A stretch of DNA of 64,000 nt from Tubulanus polymorphus. Taxonomy: Eukaryota; Nemertea; Palaeonemertea; Tubulaniformes; Tubulanidae. A model generated the notes under the pieces. The model worked only from the letters and a program-made list of their open reading frames with translations, made no database searches and was not told where the DNA came from. Shown here piece by piece: positions 42,989-56,439 of this stretch; within the stretch, counting starts at the first letter, position 1; the number at the start of each line of letters is the position of its first letter. The stretch lies in the NCBI RefSeq assembly GCF_964204645.1, contig NC_134031.1:21201307-21265306 (forward strand), read 5' to 3'. Position numbers and translations under genes: made by a program.

Positions 42989-45219
42989 TGTTCCCTGCTC
43001 TAAGTCTGAACCAATTTACCGTTAAGTCTTGTATGAAAAAAAGATTGTAACACTGAAAATTCTTGGCACTAAAAGCATTTTGAATCTTGTTGAATCTGTT
43101 TTCATTTTTTATCTGATGAAGAAATAATGATTTTCAGTGTTTTGTATTATTTCAGATGTAGGCGTAACGCTAGAGTTTTGTTTATTCTACTCAAAAGAAG
43201 GTGATGTTTAGATCAGGTTCGTTTAGTTACTCTTATTCATGTCGAATATTTGATATGATTTTTGTGAATTGCTCTAATGATGTTATAATGAACGTTGTTT
43301 GATTTATTTTCAGTCTAATGGGGGAGGATCTCAATAACTGAAACCTGCGACACGTCTACACCTGAAATTGACTGCACGTCAAATGAATGAATTATTGATT
43401 CTAAATGACTGTGATGTTTCATGCTGATTGGAGGATTTGGAGGAATGTCTCAGGTTCGAACCCAGTGACTGTGTTGCGATGTCCCAGGTTCAAACCCAGT
43501 GATTCTGATCAGATGATGAACCAAGGTGTCTTATTACTTCACATACATTAGTTACATGTTCGCCACCTCTTGGAATTTTGCTGAACCACTAAATTACTGG
43601 AAAAGCTAATTGCGACGATTGGCAAAATGAGTTACATATCGCAGGCGCCATCTATCGGAAATTTGAGTTGTGAACTTTTGATCTGAAAACATTTTATCAC
43701 AAAATCTGAGTGACTAAAAGCCCTCCAGGGATGGGGCAGTGAAGTTTACCATCAGTACTGAAACTCTAACTTTGCATCATTCAAAATCTACTCAACCAAT
43801 ATAAACAAACTTTTAACCAAATATAAGAATCTACAGGGCTTCATTTCTGAATGATTGTTGTTTGTTTTGACTGCTGCGTTGTCATGGTGATGGCAAGGTG
43901 AATTTCTGGATCCGATTTCTGGAAAATTAGTAATTCCTCAAAACAGAGCCAAATTTCAAACTGAAATGAATAACTACACTAATTTTCATTGATATGATAA
44001 CAAAATGAATTTATTTGAGCAAAATATTTCATAGAAATATAAAATTAACCTCGAATGATGATACTGGAGGCTGTAATGTTGAGTCCGGCTGACCCCTAGA
44101 TACTTCAGACCTCACAGATGATGATGAAAACTGTCATGAAAACTGTGTTCTTCCCTTCTTCAGAATCAAGCTATAAATTATGAAAAGATATTTGCATTAT
44201 TTACTTAAAAGTGTCATTATTGCTTAGGCTACATTCTGCTTTCATCAATATCAATATCTATAAGCCTATGTGCCCCTAGAGGAACCTTATCTATTTTCTG
44301 AATTGATAATCAATGGAGTTTCAATGCACCTTATTTCTTATGCATCATCTATGGGAAATATAGAATGAAATTTATTCAATGAATTAAACTCTGTGTCCGT
44401 GATTCGAACCCTGTAACTTGCCATTGGATGTTGAAGGAGAGGATTTTTCCCGGGTTCCAGCGTCCGCATATTTGACACCAAATTTCACAAAATTTTCTTT
44501 CCAAACAAAAACTAACTCATTTTTACTATAGAATCAATCTTATATAGGTCTATGTAGTGTTTGTTAATGGAAATAAATAGAAATATATTTTTAAATAGAC
44601 GATTATTTCTTTATATTATGGTCTGATGGTGCATGGTCTTTTGGTCTCTTCTTTTCCCTGCTTAGGATAGCGGACACACAGCAGGAAAACTGGAATAATC
44701 ATTTGTCACATCCCAAACACCACCGTCCCCAGACGCGCGTCCGCATGTGGTATAAGTCAAACCTCGGACTACATAAATCGCTACCTGGGTTCAAGTTGAC
44801 ATGTTTGATTGAGTTTGGACACTTATTCGATCAGTAACTTTGAGCCTTTATTTCGCTTCTCTTGCCCCATCCCCGACCAGTACATGGCGCCTAATCGTAT
44901 ATCAAAGGAGTCTCATCTACGAACCTGTTCGTTGTACGTTCGTCGCCCGATAGAATCGAGAGAGTTTTGCCCTCCATATGATTTCTACATAATGATATGC
45001 TGCAGTCACATGTATCTATTGTCTCATGCGCGACGCCGTAAATGAGATCACAAACATAGACCCGTCCAGTGAGAGGGTAGTCGCATCTTCAAGTTCCTTT
45101 TTTACAGATATCATTAAAAACGGCGATAAACCTTCATAAACACCCCTAAAACCACAATAAGTAAAGTATCGAGGGTGAAACTATCCCCGGCTCGATATTT
45201 CAAGATATATGTATCAAAT

Positions 45220-45480
45220 GGACCCATCCCGCATCCCGCTGTCGCAATAGCTCATCCCCCTATTGTTGCAACACAATAGAACACGCCACAATTGAAATAT
45301 CCCGCGCACTAGCAATAGACGATATCCCCCAATTGAGATCGATTAGCCAATCAGCGGCCGCGAACTGAAGCGTGTCTGGGCTTGTCGCAGGCGCCGGGAA
45401 ATTCGATTTCATCGAATAAATCGTAATATCAATCGAATCGTGCGCCATCTTTCGCTATTCTGATTGGATTTTAGTCGGAA
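45220..45480 (+). promoter_or_regulatory. Promoter-like region (A2)
   Basis: CCAAT pair kept (TTAGCCAATCAGCG, TTCTGATTGG). Two of the six CAATAG/CTATTG words have become CAATTG (near 45290 and 45330). Confidence 0.45.
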
Positions 45481-46138
45481 AGGAATTAATCCAATCGGGA
45501 ATCGTATGTTCATTACGGAGAAATTGTTTTTGGAAAGTTTTAAAATTGTATGAACTAAAAAAATTGGAACATTTTCAACCGAACTTTGATAGAAAATTTC
45601 GCCTGAAAACTAGATTTTAAAGACTTGGACACAGAATTAAATTGACTCAGGATTGGATTAACTATGAAATAACTGGATCAGGTCGGAAACTAGTGAAAAG
45701 GTGCAGTTTTGTAGGTAGGAAAATTTCTTAATATCAACGACTGTAATCATGTTATTTGGGTTTTTATAGAAATATATTAGTATCATTATAGGAAGTTTAC
45801 AGATATCTTAAACATTCAGAACGTAGGATACAGAACTTCACTACCCGAATTATATACGTAATCTAGTATATAAGTTCGTTGATACGTTATCAAAACGTTC
45901 AGCCGTTTATTTTTCTTACCGATTCTAAATACCCCTCCTTTTCAAATGGGCTAGATATAATATTCATATTTTGTTTTTATGCGTGACTTTGCATGAAACT
46001 CATTTTTCTTAAGTCACTTGAACGTGATGATGTTGAGCAGCAGGGCTTTCAAAATATAAGTTGCGGCTATGTCAGCCGTCGCATCCTACTCCCGCCTAAG
46101 TCAAATTTCATTCATCACTCAACACTAGTTTGTTAGAA

Positions 46139-46142
<4 letters not shown>

Positions 46143-46182
<40 letters not shown>

Positions 46183-46238
46183 TGATAATGATAATGATAA
46201 TGATAATGATAATGATAATGATAATGATAATGATAATG

Positions 46239-46273
<35 letters not shown>

Positions 46274-46395
46274 GATGATGATGATGATGATGATGATGAT
46301 AATAATAATAATAATAATAATAATAATATATCTTTATTGTCAGAGAATATTCTCGTATGACACATACAAATATAAATATAAACGGATACAGTTAG
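46143..46395 (-). mobile_element. Tail of a non-LTR retrotransposon with expanded (AAT/GATAAT/GAT) microsatellite
   Basis: Read on the minus strand, about 70 bases (GTGTCATACGAGAATATTC then CTGACAATAAAGATATATT) resemble the 3' end of CR1-type elements and run into an ATT tail. The tail has grown into about 180 bp of AAT, GATAAT, GAT and again AAT units. Other B copies have the uninterrupted GAAATTAATAACT; the flanks share TAAT. The Asn/Asp and Ser/Leu frames here are microsatellite artefacts. Confidence 0.75.
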
Positions 46396-46872
46396 TAATA
46401 ACTGTACCAACATTAGAGCTTTATATAAGGAGAGTAAATGGTATGATAGAATCTCCCTAATTCCGATCATTGGGACCAACAAAATTCATCCGTTTTACGG
46501 CAAATCCGGATTAAAAGTCATTTTCGTGTATATGAATGAATAAATTGACTGTAAATATTATCCGGATTAGACCAAAATTCGGATTAAGCCGATGCGGATT
46601 AAACGATTTAGTTTGACTGTATTAGCCAATAGAATCAGTCTTGGAATACAGAAAGACGTTCACGATTGAGTTATGTACAAATACCGATATGAGAAAAGCT
46701 TAGATTCACCTCCTAAGCCATCACCCATGGAAATGGCCCCAGGGCACTAAAAAGGCAATTACCAAGAAACAAACACTGACGCGAGTGTTGGCCTGTTTGA
46801 TAAACGCAGTAACCCTAGTGTTGGCCTTGTACCACACTGACCACACGTATTCACAAATTAAGTCAGACACCA

Positions 46873-47035
46873 GAACTCAGCGGTCTGGTGGTTAGCGTGC
46901 TCTGCTGGCGAGCTGGAGGTCGCAGGTTCGAGTCCTGCTAGGGTTAGGGTTACGGTCGATCTAGGTTTAGGGTTAGTGCCTCAGGCCGGGGCTAATTTTT
47001 GGCCCAGCGAGGTATTTGTAGTACGATGATCATCT
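46873..47035 (+). mobile_element. tRNA-derived SINE head, best T arm (B5)
   Basis: GCAGG TTCGAGT CCTGC forms a perfect five-pair T stem. The mid part (CTCTGCTGGCGAGCTGG) differs from the other copies, so this copy may be closest to the source or belong to another subtype. Confidence 0.7.
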
Positions 47036-47282
47036 GTTTGACTCGGGTTATTTTTTGGTCAATAGATTCTATACTAACTTATATATTTTGAACACAAATA
47101 TTTGCTTTATCCTTAGAAGCCACTTTATTTAAAAGATACTTCGCTCAATACAGTAGTTTATTTCTGAATGAATGAAAGAGTTGGTGACATTATTCAATAT
47201 ATATAAAAACCACAATATCTACTTTACGGTTGGTATGCAACAATTTCCACTCTTTTCCATAGGTGTCGCTTTGGATAAATGT

Positions 47283-47549
47283 CTATATCTCTTGACCCAA
47301 TGGACCGATTACGATTAAACTTGATACACAGGAACTTTTATCAAGTAGCACTCGGGGTGGGTGAAATCGCTCTAGGTTGAAGTTACACTGTCCTAAAATG
47401 GCTCCAAACAACGTGAAATTGGTAGTTAGGCCTACTACGAGTACGGGTAGAACACAGTTTGAAATCGTATCGTTGTAGGTTATCGTAAAGAAGATGAATC
47501 CGTAGGCACCTAATACGACGATTAACAGTACAAATATCGATATAGACAC
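47283..47549 (-). pseudogene. Hydrophobic reading frame (B5)
   Basis: Same I/L/S variants as B2 but with V, not E, in the second hydrophobic stretch. Confidence 0.25.
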
Positions 47550-48319
47550 GCGGTTTTAGTCGAGACATTGATCGCCGGGTTTAAACATTCCTAGATATGA
47601 CCATGTTTCACAATTAAATTCATCTTCTAAATGAGGACGACCATCGATCACGTGTCTAATCGCATCATAATGGGTACGGGGTGTCCCGCGTTCGAACCAA
47701 GTAATTACTGATACTGGTTCAGAGTGGTATTGATACTGAATAGAGGATGTACAGGGGTATCCCGAGTTCGAACCCAGTAATTACTGATACTGATTCAGAG
47801 AGGTCCTGATGCTGATTTGATGATGTACAGGGGTGTCCCGGGTTCGAACTCAGTCCAAGTTGTCCTGATGCTGAATGGAGGATGTACAGGGGTGTCCCGA
47901 CCGTACGGTTCTGCCGCTATGCTCATCGTTAGCGGGATTTCCATACACTAACTGAAGTCAACTCTGGCAATCGTCGTGCTGTCCAGTTATACTCCGTAAC
48001 CCTTGCTTGCCAGAGTTGACTAACGTTAGTGTATGAAAATCCCGCTACCGATGAGCATAGAGGCAGCACCGTACGGTAAAATGTTGATATCTTAACAAAA
48101 GTAATTACTGATAACTGATTCTGAATGGAGGATGTTCAGGGGTATCCCGGGTTCGAACCCAGTAATTACTGATACTGGTTCAGAGTGGTCTTGATACTGA
48201 ATAGAGGATGTACAGGGGTGTCCTGGGTTCGACCCCGCCACGAAAAATGATTAAATAACGCACACACGACTTACAGCAACATTTATCTATATGTATTCCT
48301 CATTGACATGTAACACACC

Positions 48320-48419
48320 AGGACCCAGTTCCACAGTTGTGAGTTTGGGGTAACCCATTGAAAATGAAATAACTTTAACTCAGAGTTAACTCTAACTCAC
48401 AACTGTGGAACTGGGTCCT
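48320..48419. mobile_element. 100-bp MITE with perfect 26-bp ends (C4 only)
   Basis: AGGACCCAGTTCCACAG through GTGAGTT, mirrored at the right end as AACTCAC through CTGGGTCCT. Inside, TTAACTC words extend the symmetry. C1 reads CACCTGCC without interruption. The target duplication is too short to define. Confidence 0.85.
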
Positions 48420-49016
48420 GCCCTTTTAAGAATAGTAGTTGGACCATCGAATTGAAACCCTCGCATACTATGGTAAGAAAGAATAAATGAATCCCTCAAA
48501 TGGACACCAGGGGTCGCAGTTTCACAAAAAACGATGCATTTTGTAAATGAATTTGTGAAGAAATTTAATCTGGATCAAATCTAACAAAAACAGATGAACT
48601 TCCTGAACTCAGTTTTTCTTTTTTGTTGATCTTTGATAATTAATCCGGTGAAACTGTACCCGCGGTAGGATTTGGTTTATGATGCGAGGGTTTCAATCAG
48701 ATTTAGATGCCGCAGTTTCGCACACTGAATAGCGAGTGTCCAGTTTCACAGAGAAAGTATGAATCAATTTCAACTTGGGATTTAATTTTTTCTTCAAAAT
48801 AAAATGTTTGAACGCAATTGGTTTGTGAAACTCTATACCCCAGGCCCAGTTTCTTCAAAAATATTCATTCATTGAGGCGGTAAAGTCGAATTGAGTAAAG
48901 TTTTTTGAATAAATTATTTCTATGAAACTGAACCCGTGGGATTTACGTGTGACGCACTGAGTGTGTGCGAAACTGCTGGCGTCTGTAATCACAACTAAAA
49001 CAACACAGAAAATTCA

Positions 49017-51542
49017 TCTTTATTTCAAATAAAACAGAACAACAGTTCACACGAAATATTATAGTGCCATGATAAAGAAAACCTCGATATTTCAACTTTA
49101 TGGTTTCATTGATTGAGTGACTTGTCAAAACATGTCCATATTACATCATTATACAATGTGTGTATCATACAATTTTATACAAAACCAGACCAATAAAACT
49201 GGGTCGTGGGGTACAAACAATTACAAACTAATGCAACCAGTTATCGCTGCTTTACAGCTACATTTAATCTTCAATTTCAATTTTCACTAAAACTTTAAAA
49301 CCCACTATATAGAAACTTAATAGAAGTAAAAGAGACAACATTTTGGAGTCTCTGTAGAGACCATCATCAAGTCTGAAGAATAACTAAAACAGGGAAAAAC
49401 AAGTTAATTAGGAAAGTAAAGCGAGTGTTCAGTCTTAAGGTTGAGAGGTTTTGTTATTTTGTGCGTATAGGTTGTTCTAGTTATTTCTTCATTATACTTT
49501 TATTATTTTGATTCTGATTCTTGATAAATGAATTTTGCCTTTTAAATTTGCATATAACAGGGTTTAAATCATATATTCTATGCCCGAGTCGGGCTATTAT
49601 TCTATTAGCAAAAATGACACCACAGCTTTGAGAGACGAATCAGGGGATGACTTGATTGTTTTTATGGATATGTGATACACAGTCTCTCAAACCATCATAA
49701 ACAGAACAACAGTAGGCTGCCCGTGCCGGTCGGCACAGATAAACAATATTCATTTGGCTCCAGGTAGATGGCTGGTCCCTGTCCCTGTCAAATGGCAAAT
49801 TGGTCCCGATCCCAACTTCGTCCTAGAATAGAGAAAACTTGCGTCAGCAATTATTACATAGAAAATGTTCAATTGAATTAACAGTCAAGTGGGAATTGTT
49901 TTCATGACATAATTCGGTAACTAGAATTTATAATTACCTTATAATTCAAGATAATTCAACACCATTATTCAATCTTTGATCACTTTTCAAACTGTTCTAT
50001 TGGACAAATTTCATGCTGCAAAAAATCATCATACTATGAAAAAGTAACGTATTTATAGCAGTCTGAAATTGGGGCTAAATTCTATTAGAAAATCAATCAT
50101 TTTCAAACTTGTGTTTAGCAGAATCAAGAATCACACATAAAAATTTTGTACAGAATAATTAAATGTTAGAATATTATGAAATTAGAGCACAGTGGAGTGA
50201 TGAAAGACTCACCATTTCTAAACTCATATCAGATAAGTTCAGTGCCATCTAGCAGGATTTCACTTCCAACAGTCATAATGTCATGAAGTTAAGAGAACTG
50301 ATGATTTTCTGAGAAAATAAATTCTTAAACCGATAGCAGCAGCTTCAGCAACTAGAGCTTCTTTACTCTTTGAAGGTGAATATTTTTAATTTCTCCAGTT
50401 CCAAAAAGTGTTGGGCGTATTGCATTCTGGAAAGAGAAAATTATGCCAGAAAATGGTTAATGAAATAGATAGAAACTGCAACTTGTTTGTGTTCGATTGA
50501 CAGAAAACCTACCAGGTTAATGAGTAGTTTATCACAATGTGTCGAGTATATGCAGATTTCTGAGAGGTTTGATGGTAGCTTTAGACTGCGTCCTCAAGTA
50601 AAATGTTGATACCTGCCAACATTGACCGATCAAAACATCATTTTCTGGACTTGATTTGAAGATCACTACAAATTACTGCAATAAATCGATATAAAACTCA
50701 CCGCTTCTGACTTGATTGATTTGTGGAGCGCAATGTTAACTGCAAGTTCAGCTTTATTTTGGACCCTAGAATACAAAAGTTGTATAATTTTGATGATTCG
50801 AACTTTGACCAGAATAGAAGTGATTGAAATTTCGCCTTCACTGATTAATGTAGCTTCTAATCAGGAAATGAGTTTATAAATGTACAGTCAAACAGAGACT
50901 AGAATCTGTAGAGATATTTACCGGTACTGTATTGGTTTTGAGGACTTAAAGCGATGTCCATCTTAAACAAATGTGAAGTGAATTCCCAATGTTTACTGTT
51001 CACAGATTCTATCAAGGGTTCCAGTTATTTCAGCTCCTAAATACGAATTTTAGAAATTTTCAGTGAAGCTGTTATGAAATAAGAGCAGTTTCACACCAAA
51101 TTAAACTAAGCCGTGATCTTTGAGTGATTCAATGCTGGAAACATGAACAGATCGAATAATTTATATAGAACAGTTCTCTAAAAATAATGAATTTCCAAAC
51201 AGGTTTTACCGGCTGCTGCCGCTGCCGCTGCTGGTGGCGCTGTTGCTGCATGGTGCTGGTACTGCAGGTACTGCCAGTACTGCTGTTGCAGCTGCTGGTG
51301 GCGCTGTTGCTGCACGGTGCTGGTACTGCAGGTACTGCCAGTGCTGCTGTTGCTGCTGCTGCTGCGGTGTGTATCTCATCCTGTAACTGAGAGTAAAACA
51401 GTAATTTTTAGTTCAAAAATAATTCAAAATATCAACAGAGACTGTGAAGAATTCTGTGGAGAAATTCATTACCAGTTTTGTACTTACCTTTAAATGAGCC
51501 TGTTTAAATAGTAAATTCTATTGCATTCATTTCATTCTGAAA
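49017..51542 (-). other. Putative gene G, copy in C4
   Basis: All exon-like signals are kept. The second coding piece is open as in C1, but the last exon lost about 48 bases (after CTACCTGGAG), which changes the C-terminus. Confidence 0.4.
51210..51380 (-). CDS. Gln/Ala repeat exon of gene G (C4, about 2 units)
   Basis: 171 nt, one more 64-bp unit than C1 minus three bases, giving the third possible exon phase. Confidence 0.25.
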
Positions 51543-51823
51543 AGAAAAATAAACAATAATCAGTGACAATAGAGCAGAATGTAACATCTCAAATTATCAA
51601 TCAATCAGACAGAAACAGTACAGGATTTCTGTGGATTAAACTGCTGTACTTATTTCATACTGATTGTACAGTTACAGATACATGTAACATTGTGTACAGA
51701 TACAGAGTACAGATCACTGCATTACTTCATCCTGTGATTGAACAGTGATTTAATGTTCTCTCATCTTCATTAGATTCCCATCCGTCTAACTAAAACATCA
51801 GAACATTTCAACTCATCTAACCT

Positions 51824-52115
51824 CCCGACCCAACCCTCCCAGACCCCATCCCTCCCGCCCTTCTTCTCTCCCATACCCCTTCAATCCCGCCTCCCGACCC
51901 CTTCCCTCCCACGCCCCTTCCCTCCCTCATCCCTTCCCTCCCGCCCTACCCGACCCCTTCCCTCCCGCCCATACCCTAGCCCTCCCTCAATGCCCCCTCC
52001 ACCTGGCCCTCCCTCAATGCCCTCCCACCTAGCCCTACCTCAATGCCTCCTCAACTCTCTCAATGCCCTCCCACCTGGCCCTCCCTCAATGCCCTCCCAC
52101 CTAGCCCTACCTCAA
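51824..52115. repeat. C-rich tract, left (C4)
   Basis: Ends in an internally duplicated segment of about 60 bp containing TGCCCTCCCACCTAGCCC. Confidence 0.85.
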
Positions 52116-52977
52116 TGCCTCCTCAACTCTCTTGTCTCCTCTTCACACACCACTCTGTACAATAACTACAAAACGATTTGCCATTTTTCATGATCATATC
52201 AATTTCATTTATAGATCAAAATCCTTAATCAATTGCATCATTGATGGGACTCACAGATACTTTCTCTACACATTTTGGAGGCATTCAGATGACCTCAAAT
52301 GATCATATGCCTGGGTTGGTCTTGAAAATCACATGGCTTCATTTTTACAGATGATTTCTTTATCAATTTCATCAAATTATTCCTATTATTTCTGCTCCCT
52401 CTAATAAGTATTCACAATACATCTCAGTTTCACGACAAGTTGCAGCAGTCATCTGTAAACAGATTTCATTTCATCAAATGATGCGAGTTTGAGTTGTAGA
52501 GGTTTCATCTACAAAACATCAAACCAAACCCGAGGAACTTAATGTTGTAAGGTAGGGGGACGTATATGGAGGGTTCACCCGAACCGAGGAAATAAGCCCG
52601 AACCAAATCTCCACACTCACAAAATATTGTGAGAAAGGCAAACACAAGGACAAGAATGATGGCTGAGATCAAAACAATTAATGCTATTTATGTTGCTTCA
52701 CCAATTCAACATGACGTCACTAAATGAAACCATTGTGGACTATTTCAATACTCTCTACTAGAGGTTTCATATAAGCAAGTAGTTTATGGAATCCAATTCA
52801 TAAAAGTTATTAATCAATGTTTTTAAACTGCTGATGCAAAATATATACGTCATAAATAATCTGTTTGATTGTCTTTTCAAGTTAACACTTAAACCCAGTG
52901 GAACAAATCAAACTCCAGCCATTTTTACTTCATTTGCCATTAGTCGTTTTTACTCTTTTCTCTGACTTTTAGCACTT

Positions 52978-53165
52978 GAGTCGAGGTAGGAATAGACCCC
53001 TGCCCGCTCGCTAAGCTTGCAGGACACTAAACCTTCGAATTGCTCTCGGACCCCACTCTTTATATTTTATCCTTTTTGAGTCGAGGTAGGAATAGACCCC
53101 TGCCCGCTCGCTAAGCGTGCAGGACACTAAACCTTCGAATTGCTCTCGGACCCCACTCTTTATAT
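52978..53165 (-). repeat. Two tandem tRNA-like units (C4)
   Basis: Units at 52978 and 53078, with exactly the 100-bp period seen in C1. Confidence 0.4.
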
Positions 53166-53506
53166 CAGCATTTCATGCTGTTTTATTTTATTCACGCATT
53201 CGCTTTACATTTTTTCATATGGCTTTTCCTTATTTGTCGTCTCACTAAAATTCTCATCAGTTCCGACTGGGATAAAGTTTAATCTTTTAGAGACAAACAG
53301 CAAAAGGTTGTGTTAGTTGCACCAGCAGCAGCAGCAGCAGCAGCTGCAGCAGCAGCTGCAGCAGCACCAGCAGCAACACTGATACAGATGAATCTTTCAT
53401 TAACTACGTCATTTGTTCCATTCTCAAATATTGAGTCATGAAGGCAACAGAAATAACTTTAAAAAACGTTAAATCTTTCATTTATGGCCTTGGTTTAGTG
53501 ACCTAA

Positions 53507-53825
53507 GCGTCAAATATTGGTTCATAGCCCAGGTTTGGTGACCAAAGAGTCGAAGTTTGGTTCATGGCTCAGGTTGAGTGACCAAAGAGTCAAAGTTTGG
53601 TTCAAGGCTCAGGTTTAGTGACCAAAGAGTCAAAGTTTGGTTCATGGCTCAGGTTTGGTGACCAAAGAGTCAAAGCTTGGTTCAAGGCTCAGGTTTAGTG
53701 ACCAAAGAGTCAAAGTTTGGTTCATGGCTCAGGTTTAGTGACCAAATAGTCAAAGTTTGGTTCATAGCCCTGTTTTGGTGACCAAAGAGTCAAAGTTTGG
53801 TCTATGGTTCTGATTTGGTGACCAC
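53507..53825. repeat. 40-bp minisatellite, 8 units (C4)
   Basis: Longest version, with alternating CATGGCTCAGG and CAAGGCTCAGG unit types. Confidence 0.9.
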
Positions 53826-55059
53826 GGAGGGTAAATATAGCACATGACCCTCGTTAAAGGTAAGTCAGTTTTATGGCTCTGGTTTGATTAGCAAATAACA
53901 TGAAAAATTGAGCGTTGCATATGTTGAATAGGGGAATTGGACAAAACACTCATCACTAGAATAAAGTGAAGAATTATGTTCACACTGAATGGGCTCAAAA
54001 TCTTGTACTAATTGATAAAGTCTGAAATAATTCTGACTAATTTGAGTCTATCGGAAAATGATGCATTGATCGAAGTCTAAAAGCTATAAACTGACAAATT
54101 GATCGAGCGCTGATAATATTTTAAATAACAGCGGAGGATGAAATAACTTTCATAAACTGATATGATCATGAAAAATGGCAAAATACACTAGATACACCTC
54201 CCCCACGCTTTATCAGAGTCTCATTGTAGTAGGAAGGTTGCCGTAGCCTAACTGTAAAAACTACAACTACATCTGGTTGAATATCATTTGTTTTTACGCC
54301 TTTTAAATTCAGTAAAATATTTCCTGATAGAAGTATAATTAGTTCGCAGCCCCTTAAATTCTGTCTAGAATAGAATTATAAGTCACAGGTAGAAATAGAA
54401 TATTATCCTATTCTAAAATGAATATAATAATAGAACAATAGTCTCTCCGTGTCAATCTTTGTCCCACCTAAAAATTGTACAGTTTATTTCAGAAATTGTG
54501 TCCCATCTTTTTGAAAAGGATAACTAATTATTAAGGATATCTATGAATAGTGATATACTGTGCCATGAAGGCAAATGAAGAAGTGTGTCAATAAAAGTGA
54601 TTACAAAACATATCACTTATTCTAATGAGTTCTATACTATTCTTCCAAAAATGAAGAGTAGGTCTCTGTCTAAGAATCTGCAGAAAAAAGAGGAAGCAGC
54701 GATGAATGTGACTGCATCTCGACTCTCGTCAATAATTTTGTAAGTCGTCCTATACAGTTCTCAGTATTTAGAGCCGTTTCTAAAATAGCTCAGAAGAAAA
54801 TACATCTTTCAGCTGGAAATGTATCAGTAAACCGCCAGATATCAACAGTAATTATTACGTATGATTGTTGTTTCATTGAATTATTAATGAAACCGTGTTT
54901 TGATCGGAGCCAAGGAGCAGTTTGTGATCATTCAAAAAATATCTCTCATTCCTGACCACATTAAATAATGGCCCTAAACATTGAAACGTCCCAATTCAGA
55001 AATCTGGGGGCAATTATCTCATAACGATTGAGAGAAGTGACGGTGAAATAACGTGCGCA

Positions 55060-55130
55060 CTCACCGGGGATCAAACCCGGGTCTCATAGTAAAATAGAAC
55101 GAGTCCAATTGGCCGATGCTTATACAGCTT
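55060..55130 (-). repeat. tRNA-like sequence with inter-box deletion (C4)
   Basis: TCTCATAGTAAAATAG lacks about 14 bases between the boxes, shortening the spacing towards that of a real tRNA. Confidence 0.35.
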
Positions 55131-55284
55131 ACTGTAACATGACATGTTGCAGTCACACATGTTGCGGCCACATGACGTGTTTCATAATGATTAATCCTTT
55201 CTTAGAATGATAAAAAGATGGGACACATTTTCTGAAATATCCTGAATTTTGAAACTAAAACTACGACTAAACCACCTGTACCTG

Positions 55285-55490
55285 TACCTAAAACCCCACC
55301 CTATATCCCTCCCTCCAAAGTCCTACCACCACCCCTACATCCCTCCCGCCCTCCCTCACCCCTTCCCTCCCGTACCCTTTCCCTCCCGCCCTCCCTCACC
55401 CCTGTCCTCCCGCCCTCCCTCACCCCTTACCTCCCGCCCTCCCTCACCCCATAGGCCTTCCTCCCCCAAACCTACCCACCCTCCCTAAAC
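55285..55490. repeat. C-rich tract, right (C4)
   Basis: Shortest right tract, next to the arm 55496-55690. Confidence 0.8.
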
Positions 55491-56439
55491 CCTGTGGTTA
55501 GGTGAGATGAATGTTCTAATGTTTTAGTTAGATGGATGGGAATCTAATGAAGACGAGAGAACATTAAATCACTGTTCAATCACAGGATGAAGTAATGCAG
55601 TGATCTGTACTCTGTATCTGTACACAATGTTACATGTATCTGTAACTGTTCAATCAGTATGAAATAAGTACAGCAGTTTAATCTATAGAAATTCTAACTC
55701 TCAAGATACACATGATCTGATTGTCACGAAGGAACATGATTGATAACAGTTGTATTATTGACATCAGGAACCAGTTTCATATTGATTAAAAATAACATTT
55801 GAGTTGACCACAATTTAGAAAACCTGTAAACCCGCTTACAGAAATAACAATCCCAATCATGAACTGATTATAGCCAAATATTCACCAAAAGAAATTTGAA
55901 ATGATTGAATAAATGCAACAGGTTTCTGAGATTTCATTTCAAAACATGGTTTATAACAAACAATATAAAATTGGTCCCTAAAAATCAATTCAACAACCGA
56001 TAAATAAAGATTAATGTTACTTATCTTGAATTTCCACATAGGCTATAGTGATTCCTGATGTCATGCTGAATCCAAGAATGATTCCCGATGTCCGGCGCGA
56101 AACCAAAAAAGTCTGATTGTGAAACACTGATTCCTTGTTGTCCTGTGCTGAATCTAAGAGTGATTCTTGTTTTCCTGTGCTGAATCAAAATTCCTGTTGA
56201 ACATGTTGAAGTGATACCTATAATAGACAAATCTAAGATTGTTTTCTTTCCTTAGAAATAACTGCAGAAATATCAAATCTAAAATTCAAACAAATTAGAT
56301 TGTTCACTCCAATCTGCAGTTCATTTATTCACGGGGTTTTTCTATCCACAGTTTAGGTTTTGCATCTAGAGTTGAACATGAAATATAAACAAAAAGGTAA
56401 TGAAAAAATGAACAGTTTAAATATTATCTGTTTCTGAAA

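Larger units (their letters stand above)
41860..43400 (+). other. Putative spliced transcript H, copy in A2
   Basis: Exon 1 ATG at 41876 (MSSNHFNIEIQ, then GTAAGT), with the same acceptor and donor words as A1 downstream. A TTTCAACGACGAAGCAACAAA leader is visible here, partly present at the window start. Confidence 0.35.
41666..46094. repeat. Duplicated block A, copy 2 (A2)
   Basis: Best-preserved A copy, complete with sequence upstream of the exon-1 ATG. Fold-back 42010-42223 with hAT-like MITE, hairpin 42399-42499, 42-codon frame 42860-42988, promoter-like end 45220-45480. A 29-bp segment is inverted relative to A1. Confidence 0.9.
46095..48290. repeat. Duplicated block B, copy 5 (B5)
   Basis: Pogo-like MITE 46444-46619, one minisatellite unit (46785-46817), SINE head 46873-47035, hydrophobic frame 47283-47549, fold-back 47900-48077, B-box words from 47689 to 48226. 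Its left edge carries a LINE tail and a microsatellite. Confidence 0.9.

Noticed and set aside
46130-46482. Asn/Asp-rich and Ser/Leu-rich frames
   Set aside because: Translation of an AAT/GAT microsatellite in different frames.
46444-46482. Extra plus-strand frame ending NGMIESP at the start of B blocks
   Set aside because: Its open part is the left end of the pogo-like MITE; chance frame.
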